In this document: in pieces, positions 43,712 to 52,988 of the stretch
How positions within the stretch are numbered: position 1 is the first letter of the stretch
Layout: every line of letters starts with the position of its first letter
Source: UBA9732 sp963621975
GTDB lineage: Bacteria > Spirochaetota > Spirochaetia > Sphaerochaetales > Sphaerochaetaceae
DNA length: 64,000 nucleotides
Direction of reading: 5' to 3'
NCBI GenBank assembly: GCA_963621975.1
Contig: CAVFGI010000001.1
Location: forward strand, 124,001-188,000
The notes under the pieces: generated by a model
Told to the model about the DNA's origin: nothing
Databases searched by the model: none
Seen by the model: only the letters and a program-made list of their open reading frames with translations
Position numbers and translations under genes: made by a program

Positions 43712-46306
43712 ATGGCTGATGGACCATTAATGCGCCAATATAGAGAAATGAAAGAACAGTATCCTGATATGGTACTGTTCTTTCGTTTAGGCGATTTCTA
43801 TGAGATGTTTGATGATGATGCAAAAGAAATATCTGCACTTTTAAATTTAACTCTCACTCATAAGGGGGATGCTCCAATGTGTGGCATCCCATACCATGCA
43901 GCCAAAAACTACATTAAAAGGCTTTTAGAACTTGGGAAAAAAATTGCAATTTGCGAACAAACAGAACTTGCTGAAAACTCTAGGAGTCTAGCAAAGAGGG
44001 AAGTTGTACGTATTGTTACTCCTGCAACAGTTGTAGATGAAGACCTTTTAGATGACAGAAGTTTTAATTTTATTTTATCAATTTTTCAAAATAGCTGTGC
44101 ATTTTGTGATGTTTCAACGGGAGACTTTCACTTAAGAACCATTCCAAAGGAAAATAGAATTCAAGGAATTAGAGCTGTATTGGAGCAACTTCAACCAAAA
44201 GAGATTCTTGTTTGTGAAGACGAATACTTCATGGATAACAGTTTTAAAAGTGCTATTGATGACTTTCATGCAATGGTTACTAAACTGCCATCTTGGTATT
44301 TTGCCATTAAGAGTAGTTACAAGCTCATGTGTGAACAAGCAGGGGTGAATTCATTAAGCGCCTATGGTCTTCAAAACAACCATAAATTAATTGGTCCTGC
44401 TGGAGCTCTTTTGAGATATGTAAAAGAAACTTCTAAAAGTTCTATTAGCCATTTAACAGATTATAAGGTAGACTCTCAAGATTCGTATGTTTTTATGGAT
44501 GAGTCTTCACGACGAAATCTTGAATTATTTAATAATTTATTTGATGGCTCTTCAAGATATTCTTTATTTGAGACAGTAAATAGAACAAAAACAAGTGGGG
44601 GAAGCAGACTTCTAAAAAATTGGCTGTCATTTCCATTAAGAAATCTAAATGAAATACAATTACGTCAAGAATGGGTTAAGTTTCTTTATTCTAATTCATT
44701 GGAATTGTCTAGGGTACGTGATGCAATTTCTTCTTCAAGAGATCTAAACAGGCTTACGACAAGAATACTTGTAAAGCGTGCCGTTCCACATGACCTTGTA
44801 GGTATAAAACAGACTATTTCTTCATTCTTTGGCTTAATTTCTGAGCAATTTGACAAATATAGGACATTGTTTGATACAAATCTTACAAATGATGCTCTTT
44901 CACAATGTGCTTCCTATATGAACGAAATACACAATGCAATCAATGAAGATTGTCTGGGTCAATTCTCTGAAGGAGAGGTAATTCTTTCTGGCTATGATCC
45001 ACTATTGGATGAAAAACGAGCTTTAAAAGACCACGGTGATGAATTGTTAAAAGGCTACTTGGAGAAAGTTAAAGCAGAGACAGGTCTTACAATTGTAAAG
45101 CTTGGCTATAATAAAATAATTGGATATTTTCTTGAAGTTCCAAAAGGACAAGTCTCTAAAGTGCCCTCTACATATTACAGAAAACAAACTCTTGTAAATG
45201 GAGAGCGTTTTACTTCAGATGAACTTATAAAATATGAAAAAGAAATGTTGTCTGCTAGTGCCACAGCTGAAGAAAGAGAAAGATTTTTATATAACAATCT
45301 CTTAAACAGAGCATTAGAGTTAAGTCCAATACTTAATGCCATAGGGCATTTCTTAAATACCATAGATGTATATCAAAGTTTTGCAACTGTTGCTGTAGAT
45401 TCTTCGTTTGTTTGTCCAACCATTACTGAGGACAATGTTCTTGAAATTACAGATGGTAGACATCCGGTTGTAGAAAAACAACTTGGTCCTGGTAAATTTG
45501 TTGCCAATAGTCTTGATATGCGCACAAGATTCTGCTTAATAACAGGTCCAAATATGGCTGGAAAGTCTACTTTCTTAAGGCAAAATGCTTTGATTATTCT
45601 TTTAGCTCATATTGGAAGTTTTGTTCCAGCTTCCAGTGCCAAAATTGGACTTGTTGACAAGGTTTTCTGTAGAGTTGGAGCTATGGATAATCTTGCAAGA
45701 GGGGAGTCAACTTTCCTTTTAGAAATGCAAGAAGCAGCCTTTATATTAAGAACCTGTACTTCTAGATCTTTTGTAATTGTTGACGAAATTGGCCGTGGAA
45801 CAAGTACTCAAGATGGAATGTCTATAGCATATGCTGTTATGAAAGACCTAATGGCTAAGGGTCCAAAAACGCTCTTTGCCACCCATTACCATGAGTTAAC
45901 CTTAATGGATACCTCTTCAATTAGACTTCTTACATTGGATGTTTTAGAACAAAACGGCTCTGTTTCTTTTCTCAGAAAAGTTAAAGATGGTGTTGCTAAT
46001 TCCAGCTATGGTATACATGTAGCAAAGATGGCTGGAATTCCAGCTTCCGTAATAAAGGATGCAAGAAATTTCCAGAATAGGCATTTTGCAGACTACTCAA
46101 TGAATCAAACAAGTCTTTTTACCACAGAGGGTCATGGCCATGAGTTAGCTCAACAAGAGCCGGACAACTACAGTCAGAAAGCTTTTGCAGCACTTGACTT
46201 GGCAGATCAGATACTTCATGCTGATCTTGATCACATCACGCCAATGCAGGCTATGATTTTACTTTCCACTCTAAAGGAGAAGGCTACAGAATTAGATGCT
46301 AATTGA
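43712..46306 (+). CDS. mutS: DNA mismatch repair ATPase MutS
   Basis: An 864-residue mismatch sensor. The N-terminal mismatch-binding motif FRLGDFYEMF contains the Phe-x-Glu wedge. Connector, lever and clamp domains follow. The ATPase has TGPNMAGKSTFLRQ (about residues 611-624), DEIGRGTSTQDGMSIAYAV (Walker B and signature) and ATHYHEL. The C-terminal dimerisation helices are present. Length is normal. It starts 20 nt after bamA and overlaps comF by 11 nt. Confidence 0.97.
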   Translation: MADGPLMRQYREMKEQYPDMVLFFRLGDFYEMFDDDAKEISALLNLTLTHKGDAPMCGIPYHAAKNYIKRLLELGKKIAICEQTELAENSRSLAKREVVRIVTPATVVDEDLLDDRSFNFILSIFQNSCAFCDVSTGDFHLRTIPKENRIQGIRAVLEQLQPKEILVCEDEYFMDNSFKSAIDDFHAMVTKLPSWYFAIKSSYKLMCEQAGVNSLSAYGLQNNHKLIGPAGALLRYVKETSKSSISHLTDYKVDSQDSYVFMDESSRRNLELFNNLFDGSSRYSLFETVNRTKTSGGSRLLKNWLSFPLRNLNEIQLRQEWVKFLYSNSLELSRVRDAISSSRDLNRLTTRILVKRAVPHDLVGIKQTISSFFGLISEQFDKYRTLFDTNLTNDALSQCASYMNEIHNAINEDCLGQFSEGEVILSGYDPLLDEKRALKDHGDELLKGYLEKVKAETGLTIVKLGYNKIIGYFLEVPKGQVSKVPSTYYRKQTLVNGERFTSDELIKYEKEMLSASATAEERERFLYNNLLNRALELSPILNAIGHFLNTIDVYQSFATVAVDSSFVCPTITEDNVLEITDGRHPVVEKQLGPGKFVANSLDMRTRFCLITGPNMAGKSTFLRQNALIILLAHIGSFVPASSAKIGLVDKVFCRVGAMDNLARGESTFLLEMQEAAFILRTCTSRSFVIVDEIGRGTSTQDGMSIAYAVMKDLMAKGPKTLFATHYHELTLMDTSSIRLLTLDVLEQNGSVSFLRKVKDGVANSSYGIHVAKMAGIPASVIKDARNFQNRHFADYSMNQTSLFTTEGHGHELAQQEPDNYSQKAFAALDLADQILHADLDHITPMQAMILLSTLKEKATELDAN

Positions 46307-47018
46307 TCGCTGCTTGATTTGTGACAACGTTTGTGACTCCCATAATTTGCTTTGCCCGTCCTGCCTTGCCACGCTTGAAAGCGAAATGTACAGCACCTTC
46401 ATGGCTACTTGTCCAAGTTGTTTTTACCCAATAGTCAGTACTGAATACCGATGTCCTAGATGTTTAAAAACTTCAGATTCTTCTGCTCCTGCTTTTCCAG
46501 TATACTGTGTTTCAACCTATGATGGAAACTTATCATATACTGTCTTACAACGGTTCAAGTTTAGGAACGATAAAAAATTAGCAAAAATTGTTGCACTAAT
46601 GATAAATAGGGGTCTTGATAGACTGGATAGCCAGCATAATGCTGTTATTGTTCCCATACCATGTAGCAAAGCAAGTTTAAAAAACCGAGGCTGGGATCAA
46701 ATGAAAGAAGTATCAAAGTACTTAAATAGGCAAGTATTAGATTTACTAACAGTATCAGTAGATTCTAACACAACACAGCAAAAGCTATTGGATAGATCCC
46801 AGAGAATAAGCAAAAACACAAAGCGTTTTGAAATATCAAAAAAATACAATCTTCAAAAGCTATTAGATTATTTAAAAGGGCGTAAAATCATACTTATTGA
46901 TGATGTATCTACCACTTTCAGCACACTAACGGCAGCCTACAATGTATTAAAAAAAATGGGCTTTGAGGAACTTCAAGCCGTTGTTTGGCTCTACGACCTC
47001 AAAGCCGAGAAACTTTAG
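46296..47018 (+). CDS. comF: ComF-family phosphoribosyltransferase-like protein
   Basis: A 240-residue protein of the ComF/GntX family. The N-terminus has four CxxC pairs (CLIC 6-9, CPSC 20-23, CPSC 39-42, CPRC 53-56) that can hold two zinc ions. The C-terminal half is a type I phosphoribosyltransferase-like domain with VIVPIPCSKASLKNRGWDQ and the PRPP-loop-like IILIDDVSTTFSTL. ComF is needed for DNA uptake in competent bacteria but is also kept in species not known to be competent. The gene overlaps mutS, so expression is coupled. Its stop overlaps that of the convergent greA. Confidence 0.88.
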   Translation: MLIDRCLICDNVCDSHNLLCPSCLATLESEMYSTFMATCPSCFYPIVSTEYRCPRCLKTSDSSAPAFPVYCVSTYDGNLSYTVLQRFKFRNDKKLAKIVALMINRGLDRLDSQHNAVIVPIPCSKASLKNRGWDQMKEVSKYLNRQVLDLLTVSVDSNTTQQKLLDRSQRISKNTKRFEISKKYNLQKLLDYLKGRKIILIDDVSTTFSTLTAAYNVLKKMGFEELQAVVWLYDLKAEKL

Positions 47019-49693
47019 AAATCTGCAAGTTTAATGTCTAGAACAGTGTAATCATAATTTACGCCGTTAATTGTAAACTTTGCTTCTTCTCCCTTTTCAA
47101 GATTATAAAGTTTTTGTCCAAGTGGAGCTTTGAAGTTCAAGATATTTTTTGCAGGATCTGATTCCCATGGACCTAAAATGGTGTATGTGATTTCTTCACC
47201 TGTTGTATTGTCCTTGAAAACAGCTACGGTTCCAAAGGAAACATAGTTTAAGTCTACATCCTCTGGTTTTACAATTTGAGCAATTGAGATTTCATCGGTA
47301 AGCTTGTTCATCAAGAAGTTGAGATTCTTTTGTTTGTCCTTACCATATTGGTATTCGGCGTTTTCTCTGAGGTCTCCAAGTTCTCTTGCGGTTCCAATTT
47401 CCTTGGAGTTTTCTGGAATCTCTACGTTCATGATATGATCAAGTTCAGCACTCTTTGCATCAAACAAAGCTTGAGTGCATAAGAGTCCTTTTGGAATAAT
47501 CTTTTTCTTATCAAAAGCAACGTTTGGATTATCTCCTGTGATGCCTTCCCAGTTTTCAGGGAACTTTTGTGCAATAAGGTGTTTAATTCTCAGCTTTTGG
47601 TTCTCATTGTCTGGTATGCTCTTAAGCATAGAGTAAAGCTTTTGTGCTTGATATTCATCTGCTTGTTCCAAATACTTGTCCACCAATTTATCGTCTGTAA
47701 AGAGGTTTAATTCCAAAGTCTTCTGACGTTTTTTGTTCTCAGCAACATCGGTCTGGTTGGCTATCTTGCGATTGACTGTAGCAAGTAGTGATAACTTGGT
47801 GAAAAGAAGAGTTTCCTGGGTGATTTTAGCTTTTGCCCATTCTTTTTCGCTTGCTGCCTTGGTGAGGTAGAGGAAGAAATCTGGGTCATCTTTGAAGGAT
47901 GTGACGCTGGAGGCTAAAATACGTGTGATGACGTTCTTTTTTGGCCCTCTCTTGATTAAGTCTGACATGTAAGTTGTCATGTAAAGAGGGTAGAGTGAGA
48001 TGAGTACTTCTTGCCAATTCTCTACGTTGTAAGTAATTCCTTCAATGAAAGACTTCTTGAGCTCTGCATCTGGAATGGATGAGAAAAAGCCTTTAAGGTC
48101 AGAGATTCTGTTGTAGTAATCATTGAAAGTTGTGTTAAGTTGAATATAGGTAATGTTAAAGCGGTCTTTGAGGTCTGCTAAGATCATGTAAGCAATAATT
48201 GCATCTTGAGAGGTTGTTTGTGCTTTTCCTTCGTAGAAATTAATCATTGCTGCAAATTCATCGCTGTCTGTTTGACCTTTGTGTGCAATAAAGTCATTGA
48301 GAATCTTTGTTTTTTCGTAAATATCTTTGGCATTCTTAAAGAGAGAAAGAGTTTTTTCCTCGTATGTAATTGGTGTACTTCTAAGGACATAGATGTCACT
48401 TGAATTGTCACTAATTCCAAAGTATGGATTTGTTGTGAGCTCTTTCTTTGCTGCAGTTGCCCATGCTGAGTATTCTTTCTCTGATAAGACAGATGGTACA
48501 AGCTCAGCTTTCATTTGTTTGAGAGAAGCTTGTCCGTCCATAGAAGAGAGAAGAACTTTAAGTCCCCACTTAATATCTGTTTTGAATTTTGTTGCAAGTT
48601 GATCCTTTGGAACACCAGCCTTAAGAACCCAAATATGATTTTTAGGAAGAACCTTTAAGCTCTTATAAGCCATTGAGCAACTCATTGAGTGGACACCTTT
48701 TGTTGCGAAAAGTATTTGCATCTCGTCTTTGAGAATGGTTTTAATTCTTCCAAGACCCCAAGTTTCATGATAGACAAATGCTCCTTCTACAAACTTGATT
48801 TCCTGTTCAAATTTTTCAATTGCAACATTGATATTTAAATAGTCTTGTAAAATTCCAGTGTTGTTAAGGCAGTATTCAAGTCTTGGATTTTCCTTGTACT
48901 TTTCCTTCCAAAGCTCTATTAGTCTGTCTCTTGCACTTAGGTCATGTGGTGCATATTTGATTATTGTCTTGAGAATCTTAATCTTTACGTTGTTGTCAAA
49001 ATTATCCTGATTATAGATGGTTTCAAGAAAATACGCACCTTTTTCTGTTCCCATAGAGTCTGCAATTTTTGAGGCAAGTCCAATGAGATATTCTGCGCTT
49101 TGGCTCTTGATAGAGATAATCTTTGCCCAAACATTTTTTAGGGCAGCAAGATCTTGTGCCTTTATATGCCTTCTAATGATGCTTCTGAAATAGTTAAGAG
49201 CAGTTTGTACTTCTCCTTTGTCGTTGTAGTAATCTGCAAGTTTATAAAGAACTTCAGTTTCATCAAAGTCTGCTTTTACAAGGCGCTCCCAAGTTTCAAT
49301 TTTTTTGTCCTGCATATTGAGTGTTTCATAGCAGTCTGAGAGAACTCTTAATGCGTATGAGCTTTCATTGAACTCAAGAATTCTGTTTGCAAGGAAGATT
49401 ACTTCGTCCCATTTTGAGGCTTCATAATACTGTTCAAGCACTGTAAAAATGTATCTGTCGTCCATTGGATGACGACCCGTAATGGTTGCAAGATATCTTA
49501 TTGCTATAGAGTTGCTATGTGTTTCTTCTAAAAGTGCTTCACAGGAGTTATTAAACTCTTGTTTTTCTTCTGATTCAGTCAACTTGGATGCTGCTTCATC
49601 TAGGGCTTTGAACTCTTTTACGCCTACTGCTGAAATATTTGTATTCTGCCATAAATCATTACTCAATAAGTCTCTAACTTCAATTGCAGTCAT
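47015..49693 (-). CDS. greA: Transcription elongation factor GreA with a long N-terminal extension
   Basis: An 892-residue protein. Only the last 160 or so residues are GreA: a coiled coil with the acidic tip GDLRENAEYQYGKDKQ that enters the RNA polymerase secondary channel, then the FKBP-like domain ending VNYDYTVLDIKLADF. The canonical protein has about 158 residues. The N-terminal 730 residues are helical and repeat-like (for example SSYALRVLSDCYETLNMQDKKIETWERLV), suggesting TPR-type packing. Long GreA proteins are known in Treponema. I chose ATG 49693 because AAAAGGAG lies upstream; the longer frame (to 49804) has no such site. It is convergent with comF. Confidence 0.9.
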   Translation of the reverse strand: MTAIEVRDLLSNDLWQNTNISAVGVKEFKALDEAASKLTESEEKQEFNNSCEALLEETHSNSIAIRYLATITGRHPMDDRYIFTVLEQYYEASKWDEVIFLANRILEFNESSYALRVLSDCYETLNMQDKKIETWERLVKADFDETEVLYKLADYYNDKGEVQTALNYFRSIIRRHIKAQDLAALKNVWAKIISIKSQSAEYLIGLASKIADSMGTEKGAYFLETIYNQDNFDNNVKIKILKTIIKYAPHDLSARDRLIELWKEKYKENPRLEYCLNNTGILQDYLNINVAIEKFEQEIKFVEGAFVYHETWGLGRIKTILKDEMQILFATKGVHSMSCSMAYKSLKVLPKNHIWVLKAGVPKDQLATKFKTDIKWGLKVLLSSMDGQASLKQMKAELVPSVLSEKEYSAWATAAKKELTTNPYFGISDNSSDIYVLRSTPITYEEKTLSLFKNAKDIYEKTKILNDFIAHKGQTDSDEFAAMINFYEGKAQTTSQDAIIAYMILADLKDRFNITYIQLNTTFNDYYNRISDLKGFFSSIPDAELKKSFIEGITYNVENWQEVLISLYPLYMTTYMSDLIKRGPKKNVITRILASSVTSFKDDPDFFLYLTKAASEKEWAKAKITQETLLFTKLSLLATVNRKIANQTDVAENKKRQKTLELNLFTDDKLVDKYLEQADEYQAQKLYSMLKSIPDNENQKLRIKHLIAQKFPENWEGITGDNPNVAFDKKKIIPKGLLCTQALFDAKSAELDHIMNVEIPENSKEIGTARELGDLRENAEYQYGKDKQKNLNFLMNKLTDEISIAQIVKPEDVDLNYVSFGTVAVFKDNTTGEEITYTILGPWESDPAKNILNFKAPLGQKLYNLEKGEEAKFTINGVNYDYTVLDIKLADF

Positions 49694-49848
49694 TTTTTTC
49701 TCCTTTTGCTGACACAATAAAAAAAGGGCAGACATTCGCCTGCTCAGGTTATGTTCGTTCTTCTTTATATCTGTTCTACACATTAAACATATCACAAAAA
49801 ACAACCTTAGACAAGTTAAGTTTTTTGCATTTATGAGGCGTAAAAGTG

Positions 49849-49877
49849 TTCAAAAAACGCGTAATAAATGTTAACAT
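49849..49877 (+). promoter_or_regulatory. Promoter giving a probable leaderless rpe transcript
   Basis: TTCAAA (49849-49854), a 17-bp spacer and TAACAT (49872-49877). The rpe ATG at 49884 lies 6 nt further on, and no Shine-Dalgarno is present. Confidence 0.45.
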
Positions 49878-49883
49878 ATGTGT

Positions 49884-50549
49884 ATGGAAAGAAACGTGAT
49901 TATAGCGCCATCGGTATTGGCGTGCGATTTTTCAAATATTTGTAGTGCGTTGAGAGATATTGATGAAAGTGATGCGCAATGGGTTCACCTTGATGTGATG
50001 GATGGTCTTTTTGTTCCAAATATCACGTTTGGGCCTAAATTTATTGCAGATATCAGGCCTCATTCAGAAAAGTTTTTTGATACACATCTTATGATTGAAA
50101 ACCCCCTTAGATATGTGGAGCAATTTGCAAAAACTGGTTCACAGGCAATTACTGTTCATGTGGAAGCCTGCAATAAAGTTTCCAGAGATAATGTCTTGGA
50201 GACTTTGAAGCAAATTAGAGCACTGGGGTGCTATGCTGGAATTTCGCTTTGTCCTGCAACAAGTGTTAGTGAAATTGAAAGACTTCTAGACTATGTTGAC
50301 CTTGTTTTGGTTATGAGTGTTAATCCGGGTTTTGGTGGGCAGAGTTTTATGCCAAACAGCCTAGATAAGGTTAGAAGGTTGGTAGAGCTTAGAGGTTCAA
50401 GAAAATATCTAATTTCAATTGACGGTGGAATTAATGAGTCTACAATTAGTCTTGTTAAGGATGCAGGTATTGATGTTGTGGTAGCTGGTTCTGCTTTCTT
50501 TAAGGCGAATAATAAGAAAGCTTTTGTGCATAATATGGAGCTGGCATGA
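49884..50549 (+). CDS. rpe: Ribulose-phosphate 3-epimerase
   Basis: Interconverts ribulose 5-phosphate and xylulose 5-phosphate in the pentose phosphate pathway, 221 residues. TIM-barrel motifs: IAPSVLACDF, VHLDVMDGLFVPNITFGP (metal and catalytic Asp), MSVNPGFGGQSF and ISIDGGI, then the phosphate-binding VVAGSAFF. I use ATG 49884; ATG 49878, six bases upstream, is in frame and overlaps the presumed -10. Its 3' end overlaps dtd by 4 nt. Confidence 0.94.
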   Translation: MERNVIIAPSVLACDFSNICSALRDIDESDAQWVHLDVMDGLFVPNITFGPKFIADIRPHSEKFFDTHLMIENPLRYVEQFAKTGSQAITVHVEACNKVSRDNVLETLKQIRALGCYAGISLCPATSVSEIERLLDYVDLVLVMSVNPGFGGQSFMPNSLDKVRRLVELRGSRKYLISIDGGINESTISLVKDAGIDVVVAGSAFFKANNKKAFVHNMELA

Positions 50550-51001
50550 GAGCTGTTGTGCAGCGAGTGAAGAATGCAAGCGTAACAGTGGACGGTACTG
50601 TCACAGGTGCAATCAAAAATGGTCTCTTAGTTTATTTGGGTGTTGCTAATGAAGACAATGAGAATGTATGTGTCAAAATGGCAAACAAGATTTCTAAGTT
50701 ACGTATTTTTGAGGATGATAATGAGAAAATGAACCTCAGCGTTCTAGACGTTGGTGGAAGTATTCTTGTTGTAAGCCAATTCACCTTATATGCAAACTTG
50801 CATAAGGGCAATAGACCTTCATATGACGAAGCTGGAGAGCCAAAGCACGCTGAAAAGTTGTACGAGTATTTTTTGAAAATACTTGAAGATATGGGCTTTG
50901 ATACTGCTCATGGTATATTTGGTGCACACATGCATGTTGAGTACGAAAATGATGGGCCAGTTACAATATTGATGGATTCGAACGATTTATTTTTAAGATA
51001 A
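50546..51001 (+). CDS. dtd: D-aminoacyl-tRNA deacylase
   Basis: Removes D-amino acids wrongly loaded on tRNA, 151 residues. Family signatures are MRAVVQRVKNASVTVDG, the substrate-gating SQFTLYAN, RPSYDEAGEPKHA, and the C-terminal NDGPVTILMDS that lines the active site. The start ATG overlaps the rpe stop (ATGA), showing coupling. Length is normal for the DTD1 family. Confidence 0.95.
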   Translation: MRAVVQRVKNASVTVDGTVTGAIKNGLLVYLGVANEDNENVCVKMANKISKLRIFEDDNEKMNLSVLDVGGSILVVSQFTLYANLHKGNRPSYDEAGEPKHAEKLYEYFLKILEDMGFDTAHGIFGAHMHVEYENDGPVTILMDSNDLFLR

Positions 51002-51028
51002 TGATTTGGATGTTCAGGAGTTTACAAA

Positions 51029-52108
51029 ATGGCAAAAGAAAAAATTGCTGAAAACAAAAGTAGTGATGTATTGAAGAACAAATTAGAAGCTTTGGAAGCT
51101 GCAAGACAGCAAATTGATAAAGAATTTGGAAAAGGTTCTTTAATGAGACTTGGGGATAGCACGTATGCTAAGAATATTGAGGTTATTTCATCGGGCTCTA
51201 TCTTGCTGGATGAGGCTTTGGGCGTAGGTGGATATCCAAGAGGAAGAATTATTGAGATTTATGGGCCTGAATCATCAGGAAAGACTACGTTGGCTTTGCA
51301 TGCAATTGCAGAAGCACAAAAAGCTGGTGGAATTGCCGCTTTCATTGATGCTGAGCACGCTCTTGACCCAACGTACGCAAAAAAGCTTGGTGTGAATACT
51401 GACGAGCTTTGGATTTCTCAGCCCGATAGTGGAGAGCAAGCTCTTGAAGTTGCCGAGTCTTTGGTTCGTAGTGGTGCAGTGGATATCATTGTAGTTGACT
51501 CTGTTGCAGCTCTTACTCCACAGGCAGAGCTTGAAGGTGACATGGGAGACTCTCATATGGGTCTTCAAGCAAGACTTATGAGCCAGGCTCTGAGAAAGCT
51601 CACTGGTATTTTGGCAAAAAGCAAGACAACAATTATTTTCATTAACCAGATTCGTATGAAAATTGGAGTCATGTTTGGAAATCCAGAGACTACAACTGGT
51701 GGAAATGCTCTAAAATTCTACAGCTCAGTGAGAATGGATGTTCGTAAGATTGAAACCATTTCAAAGGGTGCCGATGAATTTGTTGGCAACCGTGTGCGTG
51801 TCAAGATTGTCAAAAACAAGGTAGCACCTCCTTTCAGAAAGGTTGAATTGGACCTCTATTTCAACGAGGGTATCTCATATGCGGGCGGAATTCTTGATGC
51901 TGCATTGAAATACAACTACGTGGAGAAAATGGGTTCTTGGTATTCGTATAATGGGGAGAAAATTGGACAGGGCAGAGATAACGCCATTAACTTCCTAAAA
52001 CAGAATCCCGATGTCCTTGCAGAGCTTGATGGCAAGCTAAGAATTGCAATGTTTGGAGGAGTTGAGGTACAAAGTGATGTACCGGCAGAGCAGCAACCTA
52101 CAACCTAA
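51029..52108 (+). CDS. recA: Recombinase RecA
   Basis: A 359-residue homologous-recombination ATPase. Walker A GPESSGKTT lies near residues 79-87, the catalytic-Glu region is AAFIDAEHALDP, and Walker B is VDIIVVDSVAAL. Loop 2 is IRMKIGVMFGNPETTTGGNALKF. The C-terminal tail ends in an acidic/Gln-rich stretch. CAGGAG precedes the ATG. No SOS-type operator was recognised upstream, and the gene follows dtd by 27 nt, so it may be read with rpe and dtd. The stop codon lies within the loop of a perfect stem-loop (52093-52117). Confidence 0.97.
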   Translation: MAKEKIAENKSSDVLKNKLEALEAARQQIDKEFGKGSLMRLGDSTYAKNIEVISSGSILLDEALGVGGYPRGRIIEIYGPESSGKTTLALHAIAEAQKAGGIAAFIDAEHALDPTYAKKLGVNTDELWISQPDSGEQALEVAESLVRSGAVDIIVVDSVAALTPQAELEGDMGDSHMGLQARLMSQALRKLTGILAKSKTTIIFINQIRMKIGVMFGNPETTTGGNALKFYSSVRMDVRKIETISKGADEFVGNRVRVKIVKNKVAPPFRKVELDLYFNEGISYAGGILDAALKYNYVEKMGSWYSYNGEKIGQGRDNAINFLKQNPDVLAELDGKLRIAMFGGVEVQSDVPAEQQPTT

Positions 52109-52117
52109 GTAGGTTGC
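52093..52117 (+). other. Stem-loop that carries the recA stop codon in its loop
   Basis: GCAACCTAC (52093-52101) and GTAGGTTGC (52109-52117) form a perfect 9-bp stem. The 7-nt loop AACCTAA contains the TAA stop (52106-52108). No T run follows, so it is not a standard intrinsic terminator. It may protect the recA message or affect coupling to scpA. Confidence 0.6.
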
Positions 52118-52144
52118 TTGAAATGGCTTTGCCTTATTTTTGTC

Positions 52145-52960
52145 ATGGTTGATTTTCACATTCCTGCTCAAAATTTTGATGGACCTCTAGATGTACTTTT
52201 ACACCTTATTCAGAAAGCTGAAGTTAATATCTACGATATTCCAATATCAATGATAACAGACCAATTTCTGGAATATCTTCATCAAGCAGAAGGAATTGGA
52301 TTACAAGATCTCTCTGAATTTTATAAAATGGCAGCAGAACTTATTTGGATTAAAAGTCAAATGATGCTACCTGTGGAAGTAGAATTTGATGAAGAGTACA
52401 CAGACCCAAGAGAAGAACTTGTTGAAAGACTTTTGGAGTACTCAAAGTTCAAGAAATATTCGGAGCTTTTAACCGGTTCAGATAAATCTGAAGATCTAAA
52501 TATTCAACGAAAACCTTCTGAATTTGTAGTTCCTTTTTCAGATGAAGAATTATGGGATAATGTAACAGTTCAAGACCTTTTGGAAAGTTATGCCAACATG
52601 ATGAAGAATTATAACTTCATTGAGGAAAAGGTTTTTAACATCTATGAGGATGTCTCTGAAAAAGAAAAAGTAGCCTTAATGAATGAACTATTTGAAACTA
52701 GAGATACCATAATGTTCTCAGACCTGTTTGTTAAAAAAACTCCTGAGCATGTTATTTGCTCATTCTTAGCTGTTTTGGAGGCTGTTAAGGATAAGATTGT
52801 TTTAGTAGATCAACCTGTTCCTTTTGGAGATATGACCTTAACCAAGCGTCCAATTGATTGGAATCCTAATTTGGCAGATGATTATGATAATCAATATGAC
52901 GAAATTGTCAAAAATAAACTTGAAGACAAAGACGACTTCTCTGTTGTAGTAGATGACTAG
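52145..52960 (+). CDS. scpA: Segregation and condensation protein A
   Basis: A 271-residue kleisin of the SMC-ScpA-ScpB condensin that compacts and segregates the chromosome. The N-terminal motif FDGPLDVLLHLIQKAEVNIYDIPISMITDQFLEYL is diagnostic. A helical middle follows, and a C-terminal winged-helix region that caps the SMC head (APEHV-like PEHVICSFLAVLEAVK). I chose ATG 52145; the longer TTG start at 52118 begins right after the stem-loop and is unlikely. No Shine-Dalgarno is visible. scpB follows 28 nt after. Confidence 0.93.
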   Translation: MVDFHIPAQNFDGPLDVLLHLIQKAEVNIYDIPISMITDQFLEYLHQAEGIGLQDLSEFYKMAAELIWIKSQMMLPVEVEFDEEYTDPREELVERLLEYSKFKKYSELLTGSDKSEDLNIQRKPSEFVVPFSDEELWDNVTVQDLLESYANMMKNYNFIEEKVFNIYEDVSEKEKVALMNELFETRDTIMFSDLFVKKTPEHVICSFLAVLEAVKDKIVLVDQPVPFGDMTLTKRPIDWNPNLADDYDNQYDEIVKNKLEDKDDFSVVVDD

Positions 52961-52981
52961 ATTTTTTGTTTAATATATAAT
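52953..52981 (+). promoter_or_regulatory. Promoter giving a probable leaderless scpB transcript
   Basis: ATGACT (52953-52958), a 17-bp spacer and a perfect TATAAT (52976-52981), 7 nt before the scpB ATG. No Shine-Dalgarno. The -35 lies in the last codons of scpA. Confidence 0.5.
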
Positions 52982-52988
52982 TCACCTC

